NCBI RefSeq assembly: GCF_945859685.1
Contig: NC_079147.1
Span: 90,264,315 to 90,328,314 of the forward strand
From: Eupeodes corollae
Lineage: Eukaryota > Arthropoda > Insecta > Diptera > Syrphidae
DNA: 64,000 nucleotides
Direction: 5' to 3'
Positions 21,171 through 30,965 of this stretch are shown here, one piece after another (the stretch's first letter is position 1; every line of letters starts with the position of its first letter). The notes beneath the pieces were generated by a model that did not search any database, was not told the DNA's origin, and was given only the letters and a program-made list of their open reading frames with translations. Position numbers and translations under genes: made by a program.

Positions 21171-21364
21171 GAATGTTGGTCGGTTAGTTCGAAAACAAAA
21201 AAATTAAATTTTTACAAATGTAATTATGTTATGGACATATAAACAAGGTCATAATTCTTGAGAAAAAAAGTTTTACTATGCAAAAAAAAAATACAATTTG
21301 ATTCACTGGAATGGGATAATAGGATATGTTATTTTATCAATTTACAGTTGAGCTCTATTTTAGA

Positions 21365-21640
21365 CATACTGTATAGTATAGAGATTCTTTTTTTAACCGC
21401 AAATCGAGAATTTGGAATGCTTTACCCAACTCTGTTTTCCCCTTTTATTTTGATATTCTAAACTTTAAGGCCAATGTGGAACAGTATATCCTCTTTTAAC
21501 GTTCCCTATTTTTACCGCTCGCATTCTATTTAAACTGAATTCATGATAACTGTATAAATAACCTTCTGAGTGCCTACAAATTATATAAAAATAAGAGAAA
21601 GTATTTTCCAAACCACACCCTTCGAGTGAAAGTAACCTAA
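21365..21640 (+). pseudogene. Jockey-type LINE, 3'-terminal fragment (S1)
   Basis: Encodes the extreme C-terminus of a jockey-type protein in broken frames: YRDSFFNRKSRIWNALPNSV, parallel to YRDSFFSRTMRMWNALPHSF at 16,265. It then reads FDILNFKANVEQYI and an untranslated end. A separate 3' fragment from the one at 14,731-16,417. Confidence 0.7.
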
Positions 21641-21779
21641 CTTAAAAATTGCAACGGTTTATATTTATAGTTTAGTTTAATGATATTAATTTGTTCATAA
21701 ACTTTCAATATATAATTTGGCAAATCATTAATTTCCAATGAAATATTTGTGAAATACAATAAAAATTAATCAAAACTAT

Positions 21780-22145
21780 ATTTTTTTGAAGACTTTATTG
21801 GTCATTTCCCATAAGTTGCAATTTTTGAGGGGTCATGACTCCCCCTGGGAGATAATTTGTTTGCTGTTTTCGTGGGAATTCCCTTCCCATTCCATTATAT
21901 TTTGAATTATTTATTTTTTGTATATGATAACAACATTTGTATTTTACTTCCTTAAACTTTGTTGCTAAAAGTACTACTTTTAACTGAAGATTGGACCAAG
22001 AACATAATATGAATCGGATATTCAGCCCTGTTCCAAAAACACAGCACAAATTCATCAACTTTTGACCAATTGACGATCCAGGGGGGGGGGTCATATGAAC
22101 CAAAAAGCTTATACAGTTAAGTTGTATAAGTAAATATTTCATTTA
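21780..22145 (-). repeat. Unclassified repeat with a long open frame and a G run (S1)
   Basis: A 115-codon minus-strand frame (21,795-22,142, including GQKLMNLCCVFGTGLNIRF) has no domain I recognise. A run of ten Gs at 22,081-22,090 shortens to eight in the S2 copy (63,735-63,742), shifting the frame, which argues against a maintained protein. Confidence 0.4.
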
Positions 22146-22439
22146 AAGATTTATTAGTAATTTAACGACATTCACCAAAAAGTGGTTTGCTGTCAAAAAC
22201 AACTCAAATTTTGATTTCCGCTCAATCAAGAACTTGACAAAAACTTTAGTCATGCTTTTAATTATTTTCATAAAAATTGGTTCTAAGAAAAAGAGCAAAT
22301 ATTCAGGTTCTTAAGAAGAAACCTTGATGATCTCTTAGATCATCAATTTTATATTAAGTTGCTTTGAATTCCTTAAATTAGCCTTTAATTTTATTATTAC
22401 ATTTTTTTGATACACATAAATAGTGATTATTGAAGTGAT
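22146..22439. other. Stretch without recognisable gene (S1 right edge)
   Basis: Similarity to 63,786-64,000 continues up to the window end, so the right edge of block S lies at or beyond about 22,350. Confidence 0.45.
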
Positions 22440-23250
22440 TTTTACTGCGACATATAGGAACTAGACAACTAGACAAACAAGAGTTTTTAAACAAATATTT
22501 CGACGGTAGAGAAGTCGAAAAAAGTGGGTACCTCGATTCCTTCCGTCTGTCTGTCTTTCCTGGCCACTACAGCCCAAACAATTGTGTTGATTGAAATTAA
22601 GATTTTTAGATGATTAGTGTAAGGAGTTTTTATCATTTTATTAATACAAAGAATAACAGCAGTCCCCACACAAATTTTTTGGTTCAAACATGTGATTTTT
22701 CTAGAACTTTCTCAAAAATTTGTGTTCTTAATTTGGCTTCTTTCTACAAGAAAAACATATTTTATTATTGCTTCAGAAGGGTACCCCTCAAAAAAATCTT
22801 TATTTTGTTTTTAAGTTTTCTCAAGAACTAATGGAACGATTTCAAAATTCTTCTTTCTCTGTGCAAGCTCTTGTCAATGATCAAATTGATGATGATTTTT
22901 TATGATCAAAAATGTATTTTTTTTATTTTTAATAAAATACTAATTTTGTTTGCAAAACTCGATATCTCAGAAAGGGGACAACATTTTTTTACGATATTTG
23001 AATGTAAAATGTTCATATATTTATAAGATCTTTATTTAGTGCTTATACCAAAAATATTTTTAAGACAAAATTTAAAATGATTTTCGAAAAAAATAGGTTA
23101 ATCTAGATTTTTCGACAAATAAAATGGCATTTAAATTTTTGAGAAGAACTTATTTTGGAGGTACATTTTTAAATCTTAAAATAGAGGCAATATTTTTAAA
23201 CAGACTTTTTGGAAGAAAATATCAAGTTCTTGCGACTCAGTCGTGCAAGA
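22440..23250 (-). repeat. Unclassified non-coding repeat, minus copy
   Basis: Reverse-complement relative of 8,275-9,150: it opens with ctgcgacatataggaacta, then gaagtcgaaaaaagtgggta and the gtctgtctgtctttcc segment. It ends at about 23,250 with aagttcttgcgactcagtcg, the counterpart of the left end at 6,856. Both outer ends carry a GTCGCA-type core. No transposase frame was found, so if mobile it would depend on another element. Confidence 0.55.
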
Positions 23251-23694
23251 AAAAATAAAAATAAATCTACTTTTGATGAATTTGCTTTGGATGTTTTAGA
23301 ACTGAGATTTACACGAATTTTAATAATACAAATGTCCCAAAAAATCAAGTGGCACTTTTGTTAAACTTTTCCTATCTATTGATATAAAAGCTTTGAAACG
23401 TATAATTTTTGCTCTTAAATATGGCATATATAGAGAACTGTTCGAATCTTGGAATGCTTTCATATGAGTCATCCAAATTAAATGGTTAGACCATAACTTG
23501 CTGGAGAACAGTGTTCTAAATAGTTTAATTACTAAAGTTGTCGTTTTAGCACTTATTAAATTTTGTTAGCATCCTTTACAAAACTTTTAAGAACATTTTT
23601 AAGCGGTGAGTAAAAACTCATCTAAGTGTGTGACCCCCCCTGATGAAAAATCTGGATCAACCCTTGGCTATATACCTATAAAAACAATAAATTT
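23251..23694. other. Stretch without recognisable gene
   Basis: Unique AT-rich sequence up to the left edge of block J copy 2; nothing recognised. Confidence 0.4.
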
Positions 23695-24079
23695 CAAGAA
23701 AAAGATTGTCGCCATCATTTCTTTTTAATGATTTAACATAATATTTGATTGATTGTTTGTCTCAAGTGAAATACTTTCAATAATTCTCAGTCTTTCGACA
23801 TTTTCATGGGATTTAGGTGTCGAGTGTTCTTGCTTTCCTAAATCAATATTTTTTGGATGGATCAATTTATGATGTATTGCTTTAGGTCAATTTGAATTGT
23901 TTAATATTTTACCAGTCTTCAATGAAAAACAATGCGTATGGTTTCTTAATTTAATCAAAAGGAAGGCATGTTTTAAAACGTAATAAAGTTTATTTAGAAC
24001 GCCCTAATTTCTAGTCACAATTTTCAGAAAAACTTATAAATCAAATCGCATAACATTGCAGCGGAATAGTCGCAACTTA

Positions 24080-25380
24080 GTTTTAACGCTAAATATTTGA
24101 TTTTAAATATTCTAAAGCACTTAAAACGCAGTCTTTGTGATTCTGAAACGGCCCGACTCAGTTTCGCCACAAATAGAGACGCTAATCTCAAGGTTTTGGA
24201 AGTCTACTGGTTGTCCAAAAATATCGACTTAAAAGGATGGAAAAGGTCTAATGCTCATCCATTTAGTTTTTCCCGAATTGATCTTTAAACCCACCGTTCT
24301 CCTGCACCTGCGGAAACGAACCAAATACATTCTCTATTGACACTGCACATCTATTTCTGCCGTTCATGTCAATTTAATCTGTTTTCCTTATCGAAGTCTA
24401 AATCTGGACAGAAATTCAACTTTTAACGAATTTGATGCTCTGTCTGACTCCATTGACAGAATTGCGGGCCATTATCCTCGTCCATTATAATCGTCATTGC
24501 GGGCGATTTCAATGAACACAATTCTTCTTGGCTTCGCTATTCTGACCAATCAATACCCGAAGGAAGGTATGTTACGGTCTTTGATGAGTTAAATTAATTT
24601 ACTCAGCTTGTCAATGAGCCAACTCGAATCCCTGACATTGCAGGCCAATCCGCCAACACCCTAAGCTTGTTTCTTACCTCTGACCCTTATAAATAAACAA
24701 TCAGTGTATTACCGTCTTTAGGCACATCAAACCATTGTCTGCTATCTGCAAAATTTCTCATGTCAAAAAACGCAGTTAAAGAAAAAACTCCTATGAGAAC
24801 CGTTCAGCAATTTGAGAACCACTGGGACAGACTCAATAAATTCTTCAGAAACTTTAACTAGTCACTATGCTTGCTCGATAGTGACATGGATTCCAGCACA
24901 GATATGTTTACAAATTTAATTCTTTGTGGAATGTTTGAACGCTAGTCCACAATGACACTCCCAATTTAAGCTCGATTGATAAAGCTAATTTAATTGCAGC
25001 TACCGGATAATGTCATGAGTCCTCCTGTTCTTGAGAGTGTTGTATTCATGGTTAATCTCAGCGCACAGTGGAACAAATCTTTACATCGTTTTGAAGAAAG
25101 TAAAGATTATTGCACTCGATATTTCAAAGCCATGTGATAAAGTTTGGCATCAAGCTCTCTTATCCAACATGCGTGTCCTTTGGTATTGATGGATTTCTTT
25201 CTTGTTGGATTAGGAACTACCTTTCGAACAGTTTCAAATCGGAAATTCATAAAATAAATGCTGGTTTCCCATAGGGTTCTATTTTGTCTCCGACTCCCTT
25301 CGTTATATTCATAAACGATCTATTGTCTTCCACTTCTAATCCAATTATTCCCGCTTTTCATATTCGTTTTTAGATTAAAA
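24080..25380 (+). pseudogene. Decayed jockey-type LINE: endonuclease and RT remnants (J2)
   Basis: The endonuclease reads IVIAGDFNEHNSSWLR (the GDFN box is intact in this copy), NEPTRIPDIAGQ and GTSNHCLLSAKF, with stops between. The RT part, missing from J1, reads ISKPCDKVWHQALLSNM, then AGFP followed by a stop where other copies of the clade have Gln, then GSILSPTPFVIFINDLLSS. It ends where minisatellite A begins. A 13-bp insertion, attgatctttaaa-like, after the first open frame (about 24,277) distinguishes it from J1 and J3. Confidence 0.8.
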
Positions 25381-25433
25381 CCCTTGTTCTTTAAATGTGG
25401 AACTTCAACGGCAGCGTATGAGGTCTAAATCAA

Positions 25434-25592
25434 CAGATGCCAAAAGTGACAGATGTCAAAAGTGAAAGATGTCAAAAGTGACAGATGTCAAAAGCGACAG
25501 ATATCAAAAAAGACAGATGTCAAAAGTGACAGATGTCAAAAGTGACAGATGTCAAAAAGACAGACGTTAAAAGTGACAGATGTCAATAGCGG
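25434..25592. repeat. 16-bp minisatellite, cluster A (J2)
   Basis: Ten units; the second/third boundary reads gtgaaag instead of gtgacag, and one unit ends agcga. Confidence 0.92.
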
Positions 25593-25746
25593 TTTTTGAC
25601 AAAATTGACAGCTTTGAAAAGTGACATGTTTAAAGATTTAAAACACTTTGCTGAATCCACTGTCCATTATTTTAAAATTGAAAATTGTAGTAGGCCTTGA
25701 AGTTCAAAATTTTCTATAAATATAACCATCGACCTCAGAAATTTCA

Positions 25747-25941
25747 TTGCCAAAAAGTTTCGGGAGTGAAAACGTTAAATTTGAAATTAAAAAAAAAATG
25801 ATTTCTTACCTTATAAGAAATTTATTAAAAAATGTGAGCAAAATTACCTTAAATAGAAAAAGTGAGAGGGAAGAAATTGAAAAAGATAATGGAGAATATG
25901 ATCTTATTTTAAAATATTATATGAGCTTTTGGAAATTCTAA
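25747..25941 (+). other. Unknown 64-codon open frame kept in block J
   Basis: Open in J2, J3 (37,528) and J4 (53,223); in J1 a one-base difference in an A run (about 12,640) breaks it. It lies between minisatellite A and the microsatellite. Basic and Lys-rich (SEREEIEKD); no domain recognised. Probably chance. Confidence 0.25.
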
Positions 25942-25994
25942 AATTCAAATAGTTGATTTTTTAATATGATAATATTTTCTTTGTAAAGTTAAAA

Positions 25995-26098
25995 AATGTA
26001 TTTATTTTATTAATTATTTAATTGATTAATTAATTAATTAACTAATTAATAAATTAATTAATTTATTTATTCATTTATTTATTTATTTATTTATTTAC

Positions 26099-26141
<43 letters not shown>

Positions 26142-26145
26142 TTAT
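25995..26145. repeat. AATT / ATTT microsatellite (J2)
   Basis: As in J1, ending at the stem-loop foot. Confidence 0.88.
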
Positions 26146-26216
26146 GTAGTTTGGTAATTTATTTGTTTGATTTCAGTTTATATTTCTGAAATCAAACAAA
26201 TAAATTACCAAACCAC
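26146..26216. repeat. Stem-loop, 31-bp arms (J2)
   Basis: Arms 26,146-26,176 and 26,186-26,216 around tttatattt. One mismatch: gtagt in the left arm in place of gtggt, the only mutation seen in the four copies. Confidence 0.93.
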
Positions 26217-26251
26217 TGTCACTCACACTGCGCTCAGTAGCTCAAGTGTGA

Positions 26252-26392
26252 CAAATCTCAAAAGTTACAGATGTCAAAAGTGACAGATGTCAAAAAAGAC
26301 AGACGTCAAAAGTCACAGATGTCAAAAGTGACAGACGTCAAAATTGACCGATGTCATAATTGGCAGATGCCAAAAGTCACAGATGTCAATTT
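26252..26392. repeat. 16-bp minisatellite, cluster B (J2)
   Basis: Same unit set as cluster B of J1. Confidence 0.88.
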
Positions 26393-27116
26393 TGGTATTC
26401 AGAACTTTAAGGTATATCCTCTTAGACCCTTCACTATTTTCCTAACGCTAGGTCTTTGTCGGTAATGCAAAAGTATCGCTCCTAAAAAAAATGTCTTTGA
26501 ATTAATTTATTTTCTAAGCTTAGTTACAAAATGTGTCAAAATTCGATCCTTATCCATTTCGAGACATATCAGCTATAGTTCCATATTTTATAAATTTTTG
26601 TGTTTCTAATATTGATCTTCTTAAAATAATATCTGTTTTACTTACATCAAAAACTCATAACACATTAAAGCAGAAATCTCCAAAAGAGGCTATGTTAAAT
26701 AAAATTGATAAATAAAACTGATTCAACAGTCAAATATGAGGAAAGCTTTAAGTACCAGAAGATAAGTTAGATGAAGTTGGTAAATAAGTGAAATGGAATG
26801 TAATTGGACTAATAAATAATATTTATTTATAAACCTGAATTAATATTTTCTCAATTTAATGGTTTTTACACAAGAATTTTTTAAACACCCTTAAGAATTC
26901 CACAAATCTATCTTTGGTCTTTTCAAACAGGGAAATGTTCGCCGCCACAACATAACCATCACGAAAATGTGGTTCTTGAAAGAAAACGTAACTAAGGGCG
27001 CAATGCAACGAAATATTGTCTCTAATTAATCATAATCATAATCATATCCTCTAGCACCAATCAACGAATCAAGTCGAGAGGGAATGAAGTATGTTAAGAT
27101 TATTTATTTATTAGTG

Positions 27117-27990
27117 AAAAAAGTATTCTTACTCAGCTCTTATGGCTTTTTCACACACTTTTCGTCAATCTTTAGGCGGGTTTTTTGAAAATACGTCCTC
27201 TGCTAATTTTTGAACATCTAATACCTTGAATGTTGTATTTCGTGAGCCTACTCTTGAGATCTGGATAATTGGGTGGTAAACGTAGTACCTCATGTTCCAT
27301 GGGTTGGTTGTAGCTCGGTGCCGTTTTATTACCTCATACTATTCTAGTTTCAACATCTGAATGGTATGCGGAATATTGTTTTCGTTTAGCCATTGTATCA
27401 TGTCGGATTTATTTCAAGCAGAAGTAATTTGTTTTTCTTATTATTTATTGGTGTAGGAGGTGTTGTCCATTAATATAACTGAAAGTTCCTCCAAGTCGTT
27501 CAAACTTGTTCCTGAAGTTCATGTCGTCGTGATAGTCTCCAATTTTTGTTTCAGATTTGAATAAAAGTAATGATGTTTTTCACGAAACCTTTCTCACCAC
27601 CTAAATGCGCCATTATTAGTTTCTGTCCATTTGAAATTGTGGTCTTCAACCATCAGGACAAGCCCGTGGTCTTGTATGCTATGAATATAGCTTTTGTTTG
27701 AATACATTTATTTTAATTCCCGAATTTTTCTCAGATACTTCACTCTTATGAGTTCAATATCAATTCTTTCGCAGAAAACTTTCCATTTGATTTTTTAAAT
27801 ATAAACTCAATGCCCCATAACCTTTCTGTTGCAAAATTAAAAATCATAGAACATAGAAATAAACAATAATCTCTTTTTTGTCAATTAATCCTAAGGCGCA
27901 GCTCGAAGGTAGTTTTTTATGTCTAACCCAATTACATTTTGCTTTAGACTTATTTTTTTTTTATTACAGGATGCACTGCACTTTGTCCCA
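27117..27990 (-). pseudogene. IS630-type (DDE_3) transposase remnant (K1)
   Basis: Right to left, in shifting frames: LVLMVEDHNFKWT (first catalytic region), GHLGGEKGFVKN, KSETKIGDYHDDMNFRNKFE, a trace of the MDNAxYH box, MIQWLNENNIPHTIQMLKLE, VIKRHRA, LRLPPNYPDLKS and TFKVLDVQKLAEDVFSKNP. The domain order is that of insect IS630/Tc1-mariner transposases with a DDE_3 domain. Many frameshifts; dead. Twin copy at 39,432-40,300; C-terminal pieces in J1 and J4. Confidence 0.85.
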
Positions 27991-28164
27991 ATAATAAAAA
28001 CAAAAATTATTAATTTTATCTTTTCGAAGTAAAGTTTACACCTAAACATTTGGTTTTTTTCTCTTACCGGAGATGAAATAGTTTTTCAGACATCAAGCTT
28101 TGAAAGGAAAATAAACCATGACCATGTCTTATTCAAAGAAAGCTCACTGTTTGTGTTTTAACCA

Positions 28165-29075
28165 TTAGTGCTTCAGTCATTATGGCTGAAGCACAAACAC
28201 GATTCGGCTTCGTCTGCGTTACTTTTGGCCTGCTTCAGTTTGCTTTGAATGACATTTGCATTGTGAAATTTCTAAAATGACACTTCTGTCATTAGCAGTT
28301 GTTATTTTTTCTCAAAAGTTTGTTTTAGATTGTCGTGCAGTAAGAAATATTAATTTGGAGAACGAACAAATTAAAATCAAAGTGGAAGTAGCTTACACAG
28401 CCTATCGTTGGTATGTTCAGCTCAGGGAGCAAGAAGAAGAGCAGACTGATAGACGTTGGTGGGTCTGGGAGCTCAATCTTCGGAGAGACGATTAAGAATT
28501 CTATGCTCTGAACTTTAACCAAATTAAGGATAAAGACCCAGAGCACTTCTTTAAAACAACAAAGATGTCTCCTAACGCATTTCAAATACTTCGCGCTCTT
28601 ATTGGACCACATCTGGAGAAGACTAGTTGGAGAAAACCTATTGAATTAAGTGCACGACTTTTCTTAACTTAACTTAACTTAACGCTTAGCCATGTTCAGC
28701 ATAAACTCCTCTTCCACATCGCGCTCAGGAGGAGCTGCCGAGCTCAACTGGGCTGAAACGGTCCCATTGAACCCTCCAGAAAGGATTTAAAATCATCTTC
28801 CGCCCTATCGCTTTGAGGATCTCGCTCTCTTTGGAGTAATCATCAATATTTTCTTTGTTTACATTTTTTTTTACAGCAGTAAAGCTTCCGTTTGGGGTCA
28901 CATTGTGTAACATTACGTTCTTTTCCTAACGATTGTCAAACGAAACGTGATGTCGAAGCTCCATTTTGATAGCATGCATTGAATTCCTATGGTTAACGTC
29001 AGGTGAAGCCGAAGCTGAATTGTGTTTGTGATTCAGCCATTACGGCTTCAGAGCTGAAGCAGCAGCTTCATTGGC
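28165..29075 (+). pseudogene. PIF/Harbinger transposon remnant with inverted ends (K1)
   Basis: The ends are inverted repeats of about 50 bp with mismatches: near 28,170 attatggctgaagcacaaac and near 29,025 gtgtttgtgattcagccatt, with the neighbouring gattcggcttcg matched by cgaagctgaat. Each end also contains its own short hairpin. The coding part at 28,300-28,640 resembles the N-terminus of HARBI1-type nucleases: RRWWVWELN, then after a frameshift FKTTKMSPNAFQILRALIGP. The nuclease core is missing. A foreign piece lies at 28,655-28,806. Confidence 0.75.
28655..28806 (-). mobile_element. Short retrotransposon-like 3' fragment with CTTAA tail (K1 only)
   Basis: About 150 bp absent from the twin at 40,970. 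On the minus strand it ends in four to five TTAAG repeats, as LINEs with tandem-repeat tails do; the rest (around gctcaactgggctgaaacgg) is GC-richer than its surroundings. It replaces about 180 bp present in K2 (40,985-41,163). Family not identified. Confidence 0.5.
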
Positions 29076-29271
29076 GCCAATTAAAGAGTAAATCAGAGAA
29101 ATTGAAAGAGAAATGCGCAGTAGGCCAACTGAATTGGTTCAAGCTATACTTTAACTGTTATTCTAATGTGAGGATCGATTTTTTGGTATGAAAATAGACA
29201 TTTTGAGTTTGTCAGATATTTTGTTTAGATACTAAACAACATTTTTAAACGTCATCTATAATTTTAAAAAG
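29076..29271. other. Short spacer without recognised gene (K1)
   Basis: Shared with K2 (41,570-41,768) with small differences; nothing recognised. Confidence 0.4.
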
Positions 29272-30000
29272 AGGCTGGGATGCGACCCACGCTGATAACT
29301 TCCCATCCCGGCTGTGGATTTGTCTTGCTTAAAAGTTTGTCTTTATGTGCTCGTATCAATTTTTACCAAATTTGCGTACTATTTTTTGTAGATTTTATTT
29401 TTTATGAAAAAAACGGACTGTTGGATTTGTATATAAAAATTACTGAATATCGAAAACAATATTTTATGTGAAATAAAATAAGTTTGAAGCCAATATTTCA
29501 ATATTTTGAAAAGATATTTAGTCGAAAATCAATTCTTACCAACTTTTGTTAATATTTTTTAGGTTCTTAATTTGTTTGTACAAGAACATTCAATTTGATT
29601 TTTTTCAAAATTTTACAGAATGTTAACAACAATATTTGTTGAAAGGTAAAAGTAGCTTAAAGCCAATATCTTCAATTTTTGAAAAGATATTTGAGTCGAA
29701 AATAAATTTTTAACCAACTTTTATAAATTTTTTTTAGGTTTTTATTTTTTGTAAAAAAACTGTCAATTCGATTTTTCTCAAAATTTTATCAGATGTCAAA
29801 AACATTAGTCTTGTTTCACAAAATTCTTTTGGAAATCATATTTTAGTCGTAAAATTTTAGAGGTGACAAATTTTTTTAGTTTCAGTTTCAGCATCTTTCT
29901 GTCTTATTATCTGTAAAACAAAAATTATTTGAAATCGATATCGATATATCTGGTTCTTGAGCAATGAACGACGAAACAAACGTATCGAACGCATACAGAT
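29272..30000. repeat. AT-rich tandem array, about 120-bp degenerate units (copy 2)
   Basis: Starts with the aggctgggatgcgaccca marker and repeats gaaaagatatttgagtcgaa and caattcgatttttctcaaa themes as at 5,700. Shorter than copies 1 and 3. Confidence 0.7.
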
Positions 30001-30059
30001 ATCTTTCTAAAAATCGATTCTAGGAACTTTGAAACATCGAGAAATGTCAAAATTTTCAA

Positions 30060-30965
30060 TTTGACAAATCGGACCCATTAAAATAACTTCCTATGGGAAG
30101 TTAATAAATATGGGTAGTGGATTACATTTTGAACGCGATGTGGTAGAAAAACTAAGACCAACTGGAAAGCCGATGGTTGAAATTGCAAAAACCTTAAACT
30201 GTTCCAAGAAAAAAGTATATAAAGCTCTACCATTAAAGCCCAAAAGAAAACACAAGATGAAAAAAATGATAAACTGCTTAAATTTGAAGAAACCATTTCA
30301 AGATGAAGAAAAAGATAAACTGGTAAAATTAGTAAAATAAGTAAGAAGAAACCATTTTTTCTTTAAGAGAACTCAAAAATAAATTAATTGTATTAGAACA
30401 ATAAGAAACCTACTAATAAAAGCAAATGTTTCTAGTATAAGTCCACGAAAAGTGTCGTTTTTGAGCAAGAAAAACATGCCTTTGCAAACAAACCCATCTT
30501 CTTAATTGAGTAACGTTTTGTGGTAGAATGAAAAGAAGATTAATTTGTTTTGTTCCGATTGAAAAATGTATTGTAAAGGGTTAGGAATTTAACCTAAAAT
30601 ACACAAAGAAGACAGTGAAACACGGTGGTGGAATGCAATGATTTAGAGGTGCTTTTCAGTGTCTGTAGGGCCGAAATTTTGGATCATAGATAAGATGTAC
30701 GTTGTGGATTATGTCCACATCTTAAATTTAGTCATACTACTATTAACTGAAGAGGAGGTGCCAATTACATGGGAGCTTATGTGGGATAATAACCCGAAGC
30801 ATTTTTCCCAATTGGCTAAAAAATACCTTCAACAAAGTGAATTTTACTCCAAACCCGTGAAGACATGTGCCAAATTGGTACCCTTATTAGAAATAAGGCT
30901 ACCATTGCACAAACTTAACTTTTACAATCAAGTTTTTCTTTTCTTTCTCGCTACAAAAAGATTAC
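30060..30965 (+). pseudogene. Tc1-like transposase remnant (5' end present)
   Basis: The N-terminal helix-turn-helix is readable at 30,110-30,340 (FERDVVEKLRPTGKPMVEIA, NCSKKKVYKAL), followed by frameshifted SISPRKVSFLSKKNMP, the KHGGGNxM-like region and EEEVPITWELMWDNNPKH, the second catalytic region. It is cut before the third catalytic residue, where LINE copy B starts at 30,966. Same element as 1-726. Confidence 0.78.

Larger units (their letters stand above)
23695..27110. repeat. Block J, copy 2
   Basis: Same order as copy 1 but with the fuller RT remnant and without the roughly 490-bp segment corresponding to 13,990-14,475. Here block J passes directly into the longer IS630-type transposase of block K. 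Confidence 0.85.

Noticed and set aside
22081..22090. G-quadruplex
   Set aside because: A single G run of ten without neighbouring G tracts is weak support, and it varies by slippage.
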